Source of the DNA: Cardiocondyla obscurior
Lineage: Eukaryota > Arthropoda > Insecta > Hymenoptera > Formicidae
DNA length: 64,000 nucleotides
Direction: 5' to 3'
NCBI RefSeq assembly: GCF_019399895.1
Contig: NC_091869.1
Location: 2,294,001-2,358,000 of the forward strand
Position numbers and translations under genes: made by a program. The number at the start of each line of letters is the position of its first letter. The stretch's first letter is position 1. Below the pieces are notes generated by a model. It was given only the letters and a program-made list of their open reading frames with translations. It did not search any database and had not been told where the DNA came from. Below, piece after piece: positions 48,701 through 63,076 of this stretch.

Positions 48701-51700
48701 AAACTTATAAACCGAGAAAATAAATTAACATCGCGCGAAATCGGTAACAATCAAGCAATAATAAAATTAATAAAGATTTTTTTTTTAAATATAAAATTAA
48801 CGTCTAATCAAACGAAACAAACTAAGCTCGATATCGAGTACCCACATTAATTCCACAATTAAACCAAAATTAAAATTTCGAATTGTATCGATTAATAATT
48901 ATTTCGAATTAGATTTATTATAGCGAATTTATGGTAACGCACGTACTCTTTTGTCTTCGGAATCGGAATGAGTTCCACTGTCACCTAAGCTTGCACCGCT
49001 GCAACCGCTGACAGTGCTCATTCTACCAGATGACGATGAACCTAAGAAATTAAAAAAAAAAAGAAAACGGGTTTTTATAATTTTTTTTGATGCGCTTTTA
49101 AAAAGAATGTAGTCTATTGTGTTAAGTTAACTTACTAGAGACACTGCGAAGACTTAAACTGCTGACAGGTCGGCGATCAGCTAATCCGCCGTTGATATTT
49201 TCGGACTTGCTCGTAGAGGAATCTGTTGCAGCGCTACCAGATTCCTTTGTTTCTATAATAAAAATTAATTGAAAAATTTGTTTGTTATTTTTCGATGGCC
49301 AGTCAAACAAATGTGACTTTACATATCAATTTGATAGGTTTGAAGGTATTTTAAAGATATGATACTTGCCTTTTTTCCCTTTAGAGAAAAACTTTCGTAT
49401 CTTATCGAAAGGCGTCGGGGTCTTCATCTCTTCTTTCATTCTTTTTTGTATTCTGTCGTATTCCTCTCGCATTGCCGTAAGCTGTCGCTGCTTATCTTTA
49501 AAACTTTGCTGAACGTCGTTTCGCTTCTGCCAATTTTCAACGAGCCTTTCTACCTCCGATATCGTGAAAACATTATTTTTGAAATCGTTTATTATCTCCA
49601 AAAGCTCGTCCTGAGGGCCTGACGGCTCCCGGGATTTAGTGCTGCTGTTGGACGACGTTCTGCCATAGGGGAGGTTCTGACATATTTTCTGACTACAATT
49701 ATCTTCTCGCGCCCCCACAGAGCCATGATGGCATTCTTGACGAGTAGGTGTACTTGTTCGAGACGGTGGTAGATTTGTCGCATTCGTCACAGGAGCTTTT
49801 AAACCTTTCGTTACGATTTCTGTTAGAAATATATTTGCCACGTATATATACTTGCTTTAGAAAGCGAAGCAGATAGATGAAAATAGAAACGAAGTAACTT
49901 ATAATTTTATACAAAATTTTTTGATATCTCTTTATTAATTGTTCAAGAGTGTAATGTCGAGAATTAAATTTTAATATACTCACCAGCTGCGTTATGATGA
50001 AAAGAATTCGTGGTAATAGAATGATCTGTAAATTATGTGAAATAATTATTGTATTGCGATTGTCTACGAATTGTGGATATATGTACGTACACGAAATAAT
50101 TTAGAATATTTACCGGCGGCATGCATTTTCATGTAGCCCTGGAAAGATGTATCTAGTCCGTTTGGTGCGACCGAGGCCGTAGGTGTGGATGGCAGCTGGT
50201 TATTTATTACTGGCGTAGGCGTTGGCACAATTGAGTAATTTGCGGTTAAGGTGTTTGTCATCGTACTAGAAGTGCTCGTTGTTTGTAGATTTGGAGCCAA
50301 CATTGTTATCGGTCTTGCGATCGGCGGTACTGAATAGGCTTCGCTTAAGGGTCTCGGTCGACAATAATCTTCTTTTTCGTTGCTGTTTTCGTTCGCAACC
50401 GTCGATGGGACGTCCGTGGTGGAATTAGTTCCTAAATTTTTTTAAATATTTTATTAAACATTATTAAATTTAGAAGGCTTTGTTATTTTTTTTTTATACG
50501 GAATTATATTTTTGTGATAAAACGACGTATTTTTTAAATACCTGCTGATCGATTAGTCGTCTGGCTTATAACTTTGAGGTAGCTATACATGTTGGTGAAT
50601 TCGTTCATTTGCTGAAGTTTCGTCCATCGAATTCCAAGTTTACGATCGAAACAAATAACGTAGAATTAATGCGTTAGTTAATTCATGAATTTATCGTGAG
50701 TATTAAAATAGGTGAATTTGCGTACATCTATTTCTCTACATATACAATTATACATATGTCTTTTTTTCGAGATAAGAGCAGAAATCAGAAAAGCAACATA
50801 AATAAAAAAACAATTTTCATGTGATGTAGCAAAATAAAATTTACTTCTCACTTATTTCTTTATTTAATTTCTAAATAAAAATTTAAAAATAAAATTTTTA
50901 ACTATCATAATAAATTCAATACTTAAATTTTTCGAGATTAAGTGAGAAATATATAAATTGTGATTTTTATTTTGATACCTGTATTGATTGAAAAAAGTTT
51001 TATCGCTTTTTTTTTTTTTTAAATGCGCACCTTTTGAAAATTTTATAAAACGGAAAGAATAAAATATCGCGGTAATACCGATAGTTTTCGATTATTTGCG
51101 ATGTCGGTCTAAAGGCGAGGTTTTTGTACCATGTAGCCCCGCAATTGATGGGCTAGTCGTGCATGTCCAGCTTGGTCAGCGAGATCTGCTGGTGTCAGTT
51201 CGGAAACGTTTTTCATATCACACGCGAGATCGCCACCAGGACATTCCAATAATTGCCATGCGAGTTTCTCCAATCCAAATCTTGCGGCAAAATGTAGCAA
51301 TGTCGGATTCTCTTCTGAACCTAGTAAACCGAAAGATTAAATTACGAATAAATAAAAAAAAAGTAGCACCATTCAAAATTCTATTTACTTTGCATTTGGA
51401 TTCTATTTACAATTGTGACTTGTTAAAAATTTTAAAGCGCGGATCGGATATATGCGACAAATTTTTTTTGAGCCGTTTGAGTTAAACGATACTTACTCGT
51501 ATAATTTTTATGGACAGGCACCATACCGCTTGGGGTCGATAAAAGATTGAAATGGGGTGGAATATTTTTCTGAAACGCGTGAACCATCCAATTGTCCAAT
51601 TGTTCTCGATCGGTAGAACTGAAGCCGAAAGTCTGACATATAAACTCGAGAGAATTGTCGTGTGCCCTAAGAATCTGGTCCAATTCCCTGAGCCTGCTTT

Positions 51701-54700
51701 CGCATTTGACTTGCCTAACGCCAAGCGAACATCCGTTCTTTGTTATTCTCACGCCGACCAGCATAGAAACCTCGAGGCATCTTTCGGGTATCGAAAATTG
51801 CAACGCGTAAGGATTTCTTCTTTTCACGTTAGTTATCTCGATTGCGTCCCCGCAACGATCAACGATCACAGAAACATTATCCCTGGGACTTAACGGGTCG
51901 TTTAACAAGACGATTATTTTATTCTGTCCCTGCAAATACACATAATTATTGAATTAATTTTTCTTTATTTGTGAATATTTGTGAATTAAAATTTTTTATT
52001 TTACATTTATTTCATATAAAAGTAATTACGTTTTTATTTTGAGGCTGAATATTCTTTTAACGAAACTATTACATATTTTTTTTTCTGCGTTTGTTGAATT
52101 TTTCAAGTTTATTCTTAAAAATTTTTTTTCTCACAATATATTAAAAATAAACCTACCAATTTGACCTTCTTTGGATGCACGGAGAATGCAGTTTTGTCGC
52201 CTTTAAAGGCTGGTGGAGGCGAACCGAGAATAGCGACCGCTGCGCCCAATAATTCGCTCACGAATTTCTCGTTCTGATCTTTCACAAAGAATTTCCTCCA
52301 TTGATCGTAGGAAACGAGACTAGATTTATGAGTATCGTTGATATGACTGTCGTGAACGCCTAGCATCATCGCCAGCACTTTCTCGGCGATCAGATGGCTA
52401 GTTAAATGAACGGCGTGTTCTGGATCGGTTCGTACGCGTTCTAATAATATCGGACATACGATGATAATCTGTAGGCGAGACGATCGAATTCCTTCTTTTG
52501 TTTTTGGTGTTACGGGTTCTTCAATTGCGATGTGACGTACTCTGAATAGGAAATTGTAATTGATTAATATTTTAGATCCGGATATTGTTAGACGTAATAA
52601 TATTTCGCTTTACTTGAACGGCGGCCGTCCTTGCTGACGGCTGATTTGCTCGAAACATCCGGTGAGGTAGTCGACCCATAAATTACAAGTCTCGCTTTCC
52701 TTGCTAGATACCAAGACCACGTCGTCCTCTGCGTGGTCGTCCCTTGATAAGACTGTAGCTGAATGCGACCCTGAAATAAGCAATTGAAACATCTAATTAA
52801 TTGACTCGAGTATAAGATTGCTTCACATACGGCGACGTAAAAAATTTACTAATAACATTAAGTGAGTAAAAATGAATATGTCTCTCTGGAAGCAGAATCG
52901 ATTGGGTGGATTGTGGCTAGTTTTATTTTGATACGACGATCGTGCGTCGAAATTTATTTTCTCTTTTAATTGTACAATTTATTTCGGTAACGAATTATTC
53001 CGTTTATTTGCAACGAATCAATTACAGATTTAACCGAATAGTTTCCCGATTCGTTGGTTAGCTGCCCTACTTTATCGCCCTTTAATTTACAAAATGTTTT
53101 CTGCAAATGTGTCAGAAGCAGCCTTGATTTAGCTTTGTCGTGACGAGGAATGCATTTAATTTCGTGTGACGCACATCGCAGAACACGCGACGTGGTTGTA
53201 ATATGTTTGATGAAATAATACCGCGAATAACGCGGTCATACGTCGTGTTACACGCAAAAAACAATGACCATAAAGTTAAACAACTCTGTAAAATTCGAAT
53301 CAACATATTGATACGGTCCAGTTGAATCAATTGAATGGGTTTAATACGATATTGTTCACATATAATACGAACGCTCAGAGTACACATGTTTCGTTCTAAT
53401 TAAATATTAATAGCATTCTGTATTTGATTGATTTAATTTTCGTAGGAAAAGCATTTTTATTTTTACAAAGTTTAAGAAAAAGAAGGAATTGTTTTAAAAG
53501 CCTTAGAAAAAAGTTTTTTTTTTTTTTAAGGAAATTGATTTTAGATTGGACAAAGAAAAGCGCATCAGTTTTCTGTTTAAAACAAAATTAATAAAAATAA
53601 TTACCGTTGATAAGATAATGACAAATAAATAAAAAAAAAAAAAAAAGTTGTATCGTCTTCGTTTTATTAACGGACGTGGTCAACGTAATAACTTTTACTT
53701 TTGGTACGTGAGGCGCGTGCCTTCCGTTTTCGGTGGTTCCGTGCTTCCGGTTTTAAATTGATTTCATTAGGCACTCGGTGGCGCTCAGTTAATTCTACTT
53801 AGGCTCAAAGTAAATTTAGTAACTTTCATGTATATCAGATTGCTCGTACACAGAGTTCTAATTAATTAACTAATTAACTGAGGTCACGTGAATATACCTC
53901 CAACATCGTTTACACGCGATATAATAATACAATATATTCTTTTCATCCATTAACTGTTAACAATATTACTTGTTTGCCTTCTTCCTAGAATGTTCCGCGA
54001 GAAATCTAGAAATTTTATTTCCATTTTTTATTGTCGCCGCGACGACAGTCGACGACGGCGAAGAAACAGCGACGAATGATATCGCGGAAAATAAAGCCGG
54101 TTTGTAATGCACGTGGGTCGCGGGTCGCTCCTGAATGATGATAATTGCTGCAAAAAGATCAACGCACTTGAAGAGGCGTACGTCAGATTATGCCGAGACG
54201 CAACACTTTTTCGCGACGATCACGCGATAAATTTTATTCGCGAGAATTTCAGTTTCTTTCGGGTTCACTTACGTTTTATCGCGGAAAGATCCAAAAAGTT
54301 TGGACGGTTTTGTCTTCGCGGTCGAGGGCTGGCACAGATATCTACCATTTTCTCTCGTGAATGCATTCGATTGTATTCGAAAGACCAGTCCGGTGAATAA
54401 CGTACAGCTTTGTTTCTCGTTCGTTAATAACGGAATCCAAATACCAAATTTTTTTTTCTTCGCTCGCGGATGATTATTGCTCGCGATTGTATGATTCTCG
54501 CGTCACTTTTAACGTTGCTTTTTTTTTTTTTCTACCGTTGAAATATGATCTTTCCCGATCCGACGACTTTTGACGAAGACAAGTCCACGACTGCTCGAAG
54601 TCGCTCGCAAAAGGAAATCGTACCGTTTATTTCAAAGCCCCACCCCTGCGCGTATTGTTTTTACGCTTGGCTTCGGCAAGACGGTTTAGGCGATGCCCAT

Positions 54701-57700
54701 AAGTTTTTCTATACGCACGATGCATGCTAAGTTACTTCTCCATCCGAATCCGTCTCCGTTTTTGCGCCGACTACGTCAAACAATGGCGGTATTATACAAC
54801 CGTGAGCCAAATATGCGCAATAGGTTGAATTAAATTTTCACCTAATTTATTTTTTATTAATCGCGATTGTATAATCTAGTATATAAATTAGTCTTCTCTG
54901 ATTTTCATTTATGACGATTTATGCAATAGATATAAAAGAATTAAAGTCCGAATATTAAATTCTTTTGAAAGTAAACGTTTTTGAAGATAAATTTTATAAA
55001 TAACCTCAATTTTTGTAAAAAGAATTTGTTATTTCAAACTTTATTTAACTTATATGTGTATAAATAATTTTGATTAAAAATTCCTTTAGTAAAAACGAAT
55101 CAGAGATATTAAAATTATTATTAATATTTGATTATTAATATTTTATTTGAAATTGTTGAGGTTTTAATAGAATAACTTTTCTAACAAAGAATTGACAAAA
55201 AGTCCACATAAATCTGACGCTTTCTCGGTCTCATCTGCATTCGAGGCACACGTAGCTGGTTTTGCATTTCATTAACATACCACGTATCCTGCGATGGATA
55301 CGTCGAGATGCAGCAATAGCTGACGCCTTGATAAGGAATTTATGGAAAAATGCAAACAAGTGTATATTGCGGAAAAATAACTTTTTACATTTTTATTATT
55401 CTAAATGTTATTAATTATGCAATGTGTAGAATATTTTGCCAAATATGTTCTTCGGTGATAAAAAAGTTTCTACAAAAAGAATTCATATTTTTTCTTTAAT
55501 AACTCAAAAAGACAAGTAAGAACGAAACAATATCGAGATAATTACCTAGGTATTCGGCACTTCGTTTAGCATAATAATCTTCAGCTTTTAGCCTCATTTT
55601 CACTTGATTACTACATTCAACTCGAAGCACTAAATGGTCATATTTCTCGCGGTTTAAGTAAAATAATACTTATTATGTGGTTGACTCGTCGAGGTATTTT
55701 CTCGTTAAGAACACCAAAAACCAGACAATAATAAGGTTAAACTTTAATTAAAAAAAAAAGCACTATGATATGATTGAAATTCGAGTTTATGATTTTTTTT
55801 TTTTATGAAAACACGGGAGGGATATTATTTCTTTGCGTTTGAATCAAAATTTATCAAATTACACTGGTATTTAATTGAGAAATTAAAATGAAAGAAGTAC
55901 ACAGGAGTCGACGAGTGTTAAAACAATCTGTAGCGTGAAGCGCGATAGAACTGAACGGACATTCGTACATTTCTCGGGGATGAACCGACCATCACGATGC
56001 GTTTGTGCTCGGCGCAGGCGCATCTCTACCATGAGACGCTTGCAAGAAAGATTTTCTGGATCCACGTGGCGATCCGTTCATTATTTTCACGTCAATGAAA
56101 CGAGCAGATATTTCCATTACAATATAAAATTATAACTTTTGTAATTATCGAGCGATTAAATGGCAGAGTTTTGAATTAAGTCTTCAAGAGTGTAACGTAA
56201 CGAAAGTATAAACAATACAAATTTTTTTTTACAATAGGTATATCTCAATAATTACTAAATGCAAAATTAATTTAAGTAAATTAATTAAGATAATACGAAA
56301 ATTTAAAATGGATAGAATTTCGTTTGTTTAAGTCCGCTGTTATTACTCGCGCAGGATAGAAGACTTTACAGCTTTGATCGCCTATCTATTCTGAATCTCG
56401 TAGTTTCCTAAAAGCAGCGGAGTCGTAAAACAGGGATCCCATTCACAGATGAATTGAAATTCCACTGGCGTAACGGTTGTAAAGTACGTACGTTCGTCTT
56501 TATCGAATCTTTTATTTCCGCCCTTTAACCTGAATCACTTATAATTTTAATGAAGTCTATATTAACGGTTAAAAAAATTTTTTTCTAATTCAAACAAAAT
56601 TGAACAAGTTTACCGAAATGGTAACAATTGAAGGAAAAACTCCAGCCGAACGCTATGCGTACAGAATCCCATAATATTTCTGATTAATCCGTTTGTAGTG
56701 ACTTGTGCACCGCGTATCTTTAGCCGTGCGTTTAATACAGGAATTAGGCTGCTTCAATTAATCAGATCAGAAGAGGAGACTGAGTCACTCGGTCTCTCCA
56801 GCGAGAGAATAATAATCGTCTTGAGGTTCACGAGAGCAGCTCGTCGTACTTTACTCGGGACTATCTCTATCGCGCTTGCATATCTTATTGGATATGGTCC
56901 ATTGATGCGTCGAGGTTAGGCCGGGGGATAATGCTCCATTCGAAATCTGACGAAACTAGGAACATGACCTCTTTCTTTCTCTCTCTTATCCCGTCTGTGA
57001 TTATCTCGCATGTGTATGACATTTGTAAGAAAGAAAAAAAAGGAAAAAAAAAAATACGAAAGAAGTTAGATTAATTAGTAACTACGGGCAATAAGTTATC
57101 TGTGCAAGTCAAAAGGGCAATAAAAATGACGCTTCCGTTTGGTAAGAAAATCTGATCGAGATGTATAGTAATATTTTTCGCTTGATTATTCACGAATGAA
57201 TTTATTCCGTCGGTTATAGGAATAATAATATGAAATAACGATATTTCTGTCGGCGAGAAACGTGAGGGATATTGCGGGAATGCAAAGCGGGTAAGAAATC
57301 ATATGTATGCCAGCGCAGCGGTGCATGGTTACGGTTGCATTCGGGGCATATGTGCTGTTTATAAATTTCTCGGAGGGACAGCGGATGATAAGTCGGCGGC
57401 GTTTATTAGGTTCTCCGCTTTTCTCAGAAATCTCGGCTGACAAGAGAGTCATTAGCCATTACGGGGAATAATGACCGATAAAATTTTTTTTTTTTTTTTT
57501 GTTGCAATGTAATTTCCGATTCGCGTATCGGTTGAGCTTGATCCTTTTATTCTTCCGCTTATCAGCGTTTGACTGAACTTGAAACAGAATTTTTGTAAAA
57601 TATCTAAAATATGATTTTGAGTATATCGTGCTAACAAATTGTACATTAGTAAAAGCTGAAAGTAGAAGAGGAAAGCTTACGATCAGAGATAATAATAATG

Positions 57701-60700
57701 AGCTATTCTTATCGGATTTTATTGCATCATTGTTTTCGACCGTGACCAAGTCTATTGAGAGATTAAATCTGTGTAAGCTCATTAGAGCTTGTAACTAGAT
57801 ATCCGCTTTCGAAAATCTTACGAGCCAAATGTATCTGGCGCCAGAATGATTCAGACGTATTTAAATATTATATATTAATGGTAGGTTTTTTTTTTAATCT
57901 TACATATTTAATATTCAACAAGATAAAAAAAAAAGAAAAACTCGTCTGAGACTTCTTCGGTTTAATAATGATACGTCTGCATTAAGTCGATTCGTGGACG
58001 ATTGGCGGGATCGATAAGCGGGTGAGAATGATTAGAATGAAGTGGAGGAACGGACGCAAGTTTTGGTTCGCTGGATAAATCGTAGTTATACCGGACATCG
58101 CGTATTGACCAATCAAAGCTCGTTTATGTACTTGATGGTCGCTTCAGCTCCGATCGCGCCTCTCGAATCCCTTTTCGAGCATGAATCTAAATTGACATTT
58201 TGAATCAAGTGAAACCGGCGTATATTTCCGTGAGAGAAATTTTTTTCCGTGCTACGCGAGCGGGCTAAAATTAGCTGTTTTTCTTAACGCTTCTCGATTT
58301 GTTATTACGACGGGAGGATCGATGCAAGAAGTCTCGCGGAAACTAACTGTCAGCGCCGGAAGCGCTAGATCTGTGCTGGGGTATAGCACCAGGAAGTACG
58401 ACCGGTAAATAATATGAGGATAGAATCAAATATGCAGACAGAATGCTTAATCCCGCGGTTGTCGACCTCCGTCTTTTACTAGATTTATGTGAGCTCGGTT
58501 TATCGCACGATGCACTCAGTTTGTTGATATCTTCTTACTACTTGATCTCTTTGACACATGCATTTCCGTAGATTTACGCAATATTAATCAATATAAAATA
58601 TCCCTGACTAGCTCTTGGCTTTTTTTTTATAATCTTTTTTCTGTTTCGTTAAATATAGAATAATTTGCGGTATTGATGTACATGTAATAAAAGATTTTAA
58701 TTCCCACATAGAATCGTAAAATAAAATGAAAAGGTCTCGTGTAAGGGTTCAGATTTTTCGAATTAATTTTGATAAGAAATATGGAAATAATTTGTAAAAG
58801 TATTTAAATGTTTAACAACGACTGAGTAGCAGGATGCGACTATCCTTTTAAAATGGCCTTTTCTCCAGACGGGAGGGAAGAATTTATGGCATAGGGGAGC
58901 GTATTCTTTCGATGAGGTCGTAGGACGTGCGCGCCGATACAACTGCCTGCAACCTCGTGTCAACATATGGACGGATATTTCCGTTTCTTGTTGGCAGCGA
59001 CATGCTGCGAGACGCTCGCAACAGAGGACACGTGAAAACACATTTCAGAAACGGAATCTAAACTTTACAGATACACCCGGTTATCTATCTTTCGCACCTT
59101 TCGCGAGGCATCGTAAACGACAGATTTATTGGACGAACAAATTAACGCTTGGTTGTTTATGGATACCTTGCCCTTTCGAGAGCGAGGATTCGTGCAAAAT
59201 TATCTCTTCAAGTTATACAGGATTTGCCAATGAAATTTTCGTCAATAGCCGAGAGAACAGTTTCACGAATAGGTTTTAATTAGTAATTTTTAATTAGATA
59301 AAAAGAATCATTTTTATATATATTTTTATTTATTGGTTAAAAATCGCTTTACGCGTTGTTTCTTATTTTAGAATTGTTTGATAGTTATGCGTATATCTCA
59401 GTTGCAGAATGTAAAAATATTTGCTGAACGGATTTATATTGATGGTTTAGGTGTGAAGGTAATTAAGATAGCGTCGATAATTGTTTATCATATTTGAAGT
59501 TGTAGCTTAAATTGTTTTATGCATAATACATATTTTCGTGCCGATATCGCAGATGGAATTGTTAATTTTGGCCGTTGCGTGAATATTTACGATTCATTTC
59601 CGGTTTTAATTAAAGCACGGCCGGATGCTGGTTGAGGTCATATTTTCGCTGTTAAATGAACATGTGCTACAACCTCCGCTTGACTTTCTTAATTAAGAGA
59701 CTGCTTAGCAGCTTTGCTTTTACGCTTCTGGCTACGAACATCCTTTGTATGCTACTGATCGACATGTTAACTCTCATTAGCTATTATAAATTTTATTAAA
59801 CTATATTTGCAGTATAACATGATTAGTCACGATTAATAAATTTACGCTGGAATTATTATCAATTAAATTATTTAATTTAGTATTTATTTAATATCTTGAT
59901 ATTTCAATTTTTTCACATTTATTCTTTTTATTCAGTTAGAGTTTGCTGTTAAATTTTAATAAAATTTAGTTTATTGTTTATTAATAGTAAACTATAAGGT
60001 TTTTTTTTAATATTTACAATTGTTCGTTGCTCTTGGCAATTTTAATTTCGTGAGGTTACAATAAAAGAAAATATGAAAGTGTCATATGAATAGAAATTGA
60101 AGAACAATCGATGAACTAATCGAAATTGTGTCGTGTGCTCCGACTTTTGTAACACTAGAGGCATAATTCGCGTTTCATGCGGGCGTGCGACAAACGCGAC
60201 GTGGGAATACGAGAACTCTTCAATCGAGTACGTTATCCTTATAGAAATAGCAATCAATGTTCATGATAGAGAAGGAATTGGTGCGACTCGCGTAACTCGG
60301 TAACTCCCAACGATTCTATTCCGAGCTTTGGGTATGAAAGAACGTCTTCGATTGGAGAAAAGCTAGGACAAGTTATTTGATTACTGAATAGGAGATTACT
60401 AGTACCACTAAAAAAAAAAAAAAAAAAGAAATCCAGAGCTACGAAAACGGAAGTTACGGCACGGTATTAGATGACTAAAGATAGAATCGAATACGTCTAA
60501 CTAAACTCAAACCTTCACGATAAATTCATTATCTATTATTTCCAAGTCCAAAAACATGAATTAAAATGGTAATTAATTTAAACGTGCATTAATCTGGATT
60601 TTTTTTTTAATTTTTAATTACGAATTTTGACAGTCTATAAATTATGCACGCGTCTCGTAGGTCATAAGGATAATTTTCCAATGGTTTAGTAAAAAGTTTA

Positions 60701-63076
60701 AATTGCCTTACCTTTGTTGGATGAATTTTTGTGTCTTCTTCGCTTGGCCCGGTTGCACGACAATTGTTTGCTCTCGTTGCAATGCACGCCGTCGATGTTG
60801 TCGAGCGATACCGGGGCTGCTGCCGTATCCACTTCCAACAGATTTTTAGACCCTCCCGTTTGTCGTCTAGGAGCCACGATATTACTGGTCGCGCCTGTTT
60901 CTTTTCCGATAAAAGTGCCGATCGAGTGCCTTCTTCGACTACCGGTTGCAGGAAGAGTAGAGGAAACATTGTAATATCTGAAAAAGACATTTTAATATTA
61001 ATTTAATAGCTTATCTTCGTTGAAACGTTCTTCTGATTATACTCGACGTAGGCGGGGACGTCTAGGTTACCGTGATTATTTTTTAACAGCGTAAATCAAA
61101 GATATGATAAACGAAAAAAAAAGTTGATGTTTATTTAAAAGCAGCAAGTTAAGATTCTCGTTAACCTGGCGTCATCCACTCCGAAAAAGACTTCTCCGGT
61201 ATCGTCGTCGTCATTGCTATTGTTATCGTCGGCATTATGACTCTTGGAAGTGCCTGCTAAACCGCAGTAGACCATATCATTAGATAGAAGCTCGCTGGCA
61301 GATTTCAGGACTCTTCTGGTCCGGCCGAGATAACGTCGATCTTTCTCTGAATGCGAATGCGATCTGCGTGGACAAAATCCGTAATATAATAAATCTTTAT
61401 GACCGTCGGATTAAAATAGTGAGTGGACGTTAAATTTTTTTGGATTTAATAGTTTCGGGAGTAAAGAATAAATTTTTTTTTACCTGTGCGGTAGATACGG
61501 CGAGGGTGGCGCAACATCGGACGGTCTCGGGTTGCCTTTGAGAAACTTTTGCGTCTTCTCGTGTTCCGCGTTCGCGCTTACGGACCGGAAGAGATTGCGG
61601 AAGCTCCTTCTGTTGCCGCATCCGAGATTAATCGCGCCGTTTCGCGGTAGCATCGGGGCGCATTCCTCCGTTGGGGTTGACGGCGTTGATGTGCCCGACA
61701 CGTTACCGCGATTTTCGTGACGAATACTGGACGTCGATCCCGAGATCGGTACACCACCCTGAGACGAAGGGGTCGCGCCCATTTTTCCTCGCCGGCGAAA
61801 CAAAGCGGAAAAGCCCCTAGGTGACGACGTTGTCGCTTTCGACGATGATGCCCCGTCGGACAACGAAAAGTACGACGGATTATCTGTAAACATACGTACC
61901 GAACGGGTTCAGGTCACAGGGTTAAATCACTCGCTGTATAAAATCCTTCAATGATCTACGAGAAATTATTCCATCACTCTCGTCATCTTCGGTACGATTT
62001 TTGCGCACTTGTTACAATAATCACTGGCTCTAAGGCGAATTACCGATGCGTAAGGCACGAGTTTCTGCGAATTCCTCAAGGGGCACGTTCGTCATTATTT
62101 TATTCTATCGCTTAGCTGAGTTTTCTACTGCGAATCCAAAATTTATATGGTCGATATAGCTCGCGCGGTATTTTTAAATTATTTTCTTAACGCGTTATCT
62201 GGATCGCTGCGACGTCGACATGGCGCACGTAATTGCGGGGAAGGTGGTCGTTTAATTTGATATTAAAACGTTGTTCAAAATGATATTTGTTATTTATCAC
62301 TGTCCGCGTTTGTGCTGTAGCCACGACTAGGCTAATAGCGAGTCCACCTGTGACTGTGGGAGCTATCTCGCATTCATGGGACACCATGGACGAGCCTTCC
62401 TACGTTCATCGGGTTTGGCCCCAGTGGGGGGATACACCAAACCGGACGTTTCATTGTTCCCCCACTTGGTGAACCGGTAGAAATACGCGGTAGCTGCACC
62501 GGAAATGCACCACCTCAATTCGCTCGCGCGCCGTTTTACTGGGCTCGGCAAAAGGGCATTATTCGGATTAATTTAGTCGGCTTGCTATTTGCACACGCCC
62601 CATTTACTATTTACATTATTCGTTGGGTTTTAATATCTCGGGATTATTTAACAACATGATAATCTAACAATTTTCTGTCGCGCACGCAAACCGAATAATT
62701 TTCGTAAATTAATAAAATAATGTTTAGAGAATATATAGATTTATTTCGGGTTTTAATAGTTGAAAAGTTCTGTCGCAACTGGAGCGAGAAAGCAGAGATG
62801 ATGCATTCATGTTATAATTTATTGTTGCTTGTGTTTCGCGAATTTAAATTCAATACCGCGCCAAATTGCATTGCGGGTTACATTCGCAATTTCGATTAAC
62901 AAATGTCGCTAACAGGCTACTGCTTGTCTGTGAATGAAAATGAGACATGTGAGGGACGCGCGATTATGCGCGGATGACGTGCTCCGCGTACAGAATGCGC
63001 CGCTGAAATCTGTATGCGATCTTTGCGATCTTCCCTGCGATTGCAGGAAGAAAGAATAAAACTCACCGACAGCCAT
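45794..63076 (-). CDS. stumps: Stumps/Dof, FGF-receptor adaptor (TIR-DBB-ankyrin)
   Basis: Stumps (Dof/heartbroken) is the cytoplasmic adaptor linking insect FGF receptors to Ras/MAPK; it is related to vertebrate BCAP and BANK1. Seventeen exons join in phase to 1,366 residues (63076-63067, 61883-61484, 61363-61166, 60977-60712, 52770-52614, 52541-52157, 51929-51497, 51314-51130, 50611-50542, 50431-50114, 50025-49984, 49819-49370, 49252-49136, 49041-48947, 47332-47113, 46875-46321, 45993-45794). A Ser-rich N-terminal extension of about 290 residues comes first. Then follow a TIR-like domain (DDVVLVSSKESETCNLWVDYL), the DBB region (KIIVLLNDPLSPRDN to STPSGMVPVHKNYT), ankyrin repeats (LLHFAARFGLEKLAWQLLEC), a coiled coil and Tyr motifs (SEYYIAF, YMNL). 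A proline-rich segment (KKLPAPPVPPR) precedes the last exon. The intron 49369-49253 is GC-AG. Confidence 0.88.
47671..47735 (+). repeat. Module A copy Q1
   Basis: It reads YHSERRRRPRKGTVHRWSNP plus R into gtacgc in phase 0. Confidence 0.83.
47798..47985. repeat. 188-bp inverted repeat (hairpin), MITE-like
   Basis: The left arm 47798-47837 starts CTTACGCGAC and holds GTCGACTGCCGAATCTGC. The right arm 47941-47985 is its reverse complement, with about 26 of 30 matches in the inner part plus an outer CTTACGC/GCGTAAG match and a short indel. The internal 100 bp is GC-rich. It lies in the Q1-Q2 intron. No clear target-site duplication was seen. Confidence 0.75.
48331..48405 (+). repeat. Module A copy Q2
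   Basis: It ends AGCAACTTTTAA|gtaagg, the same stop-then-donor arrangement as M2. Confidence 0.85.
48575..48617 (+). repeat. Module B copy after Q2
   Basis: It begins TCACCGGCAGCATC and ends CTCATGCAGATCG before gtgagt. It matches the two M-cluster B copies at both ends. Confidence 0.78.
52771..60711 (-). other. 8-kb stumps intron, no gene seen
   Basis: The largest intron of stumps. It mixes AT-rich DNA with patches of moderate CpG (54000-54420, 55190-55330, 58050-58530). Open frames here on both strands are short and unsupported. Developmental enhancers would be expected in such an intron, but none can be named from the sequence. Confidence 0.5.

Noticed and set aside
54107..54400. 97-codon plus-strand ORF in the large stumps intron
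   Set aside because: No recognisable domain, no splice support, moderate-CpG DNA.
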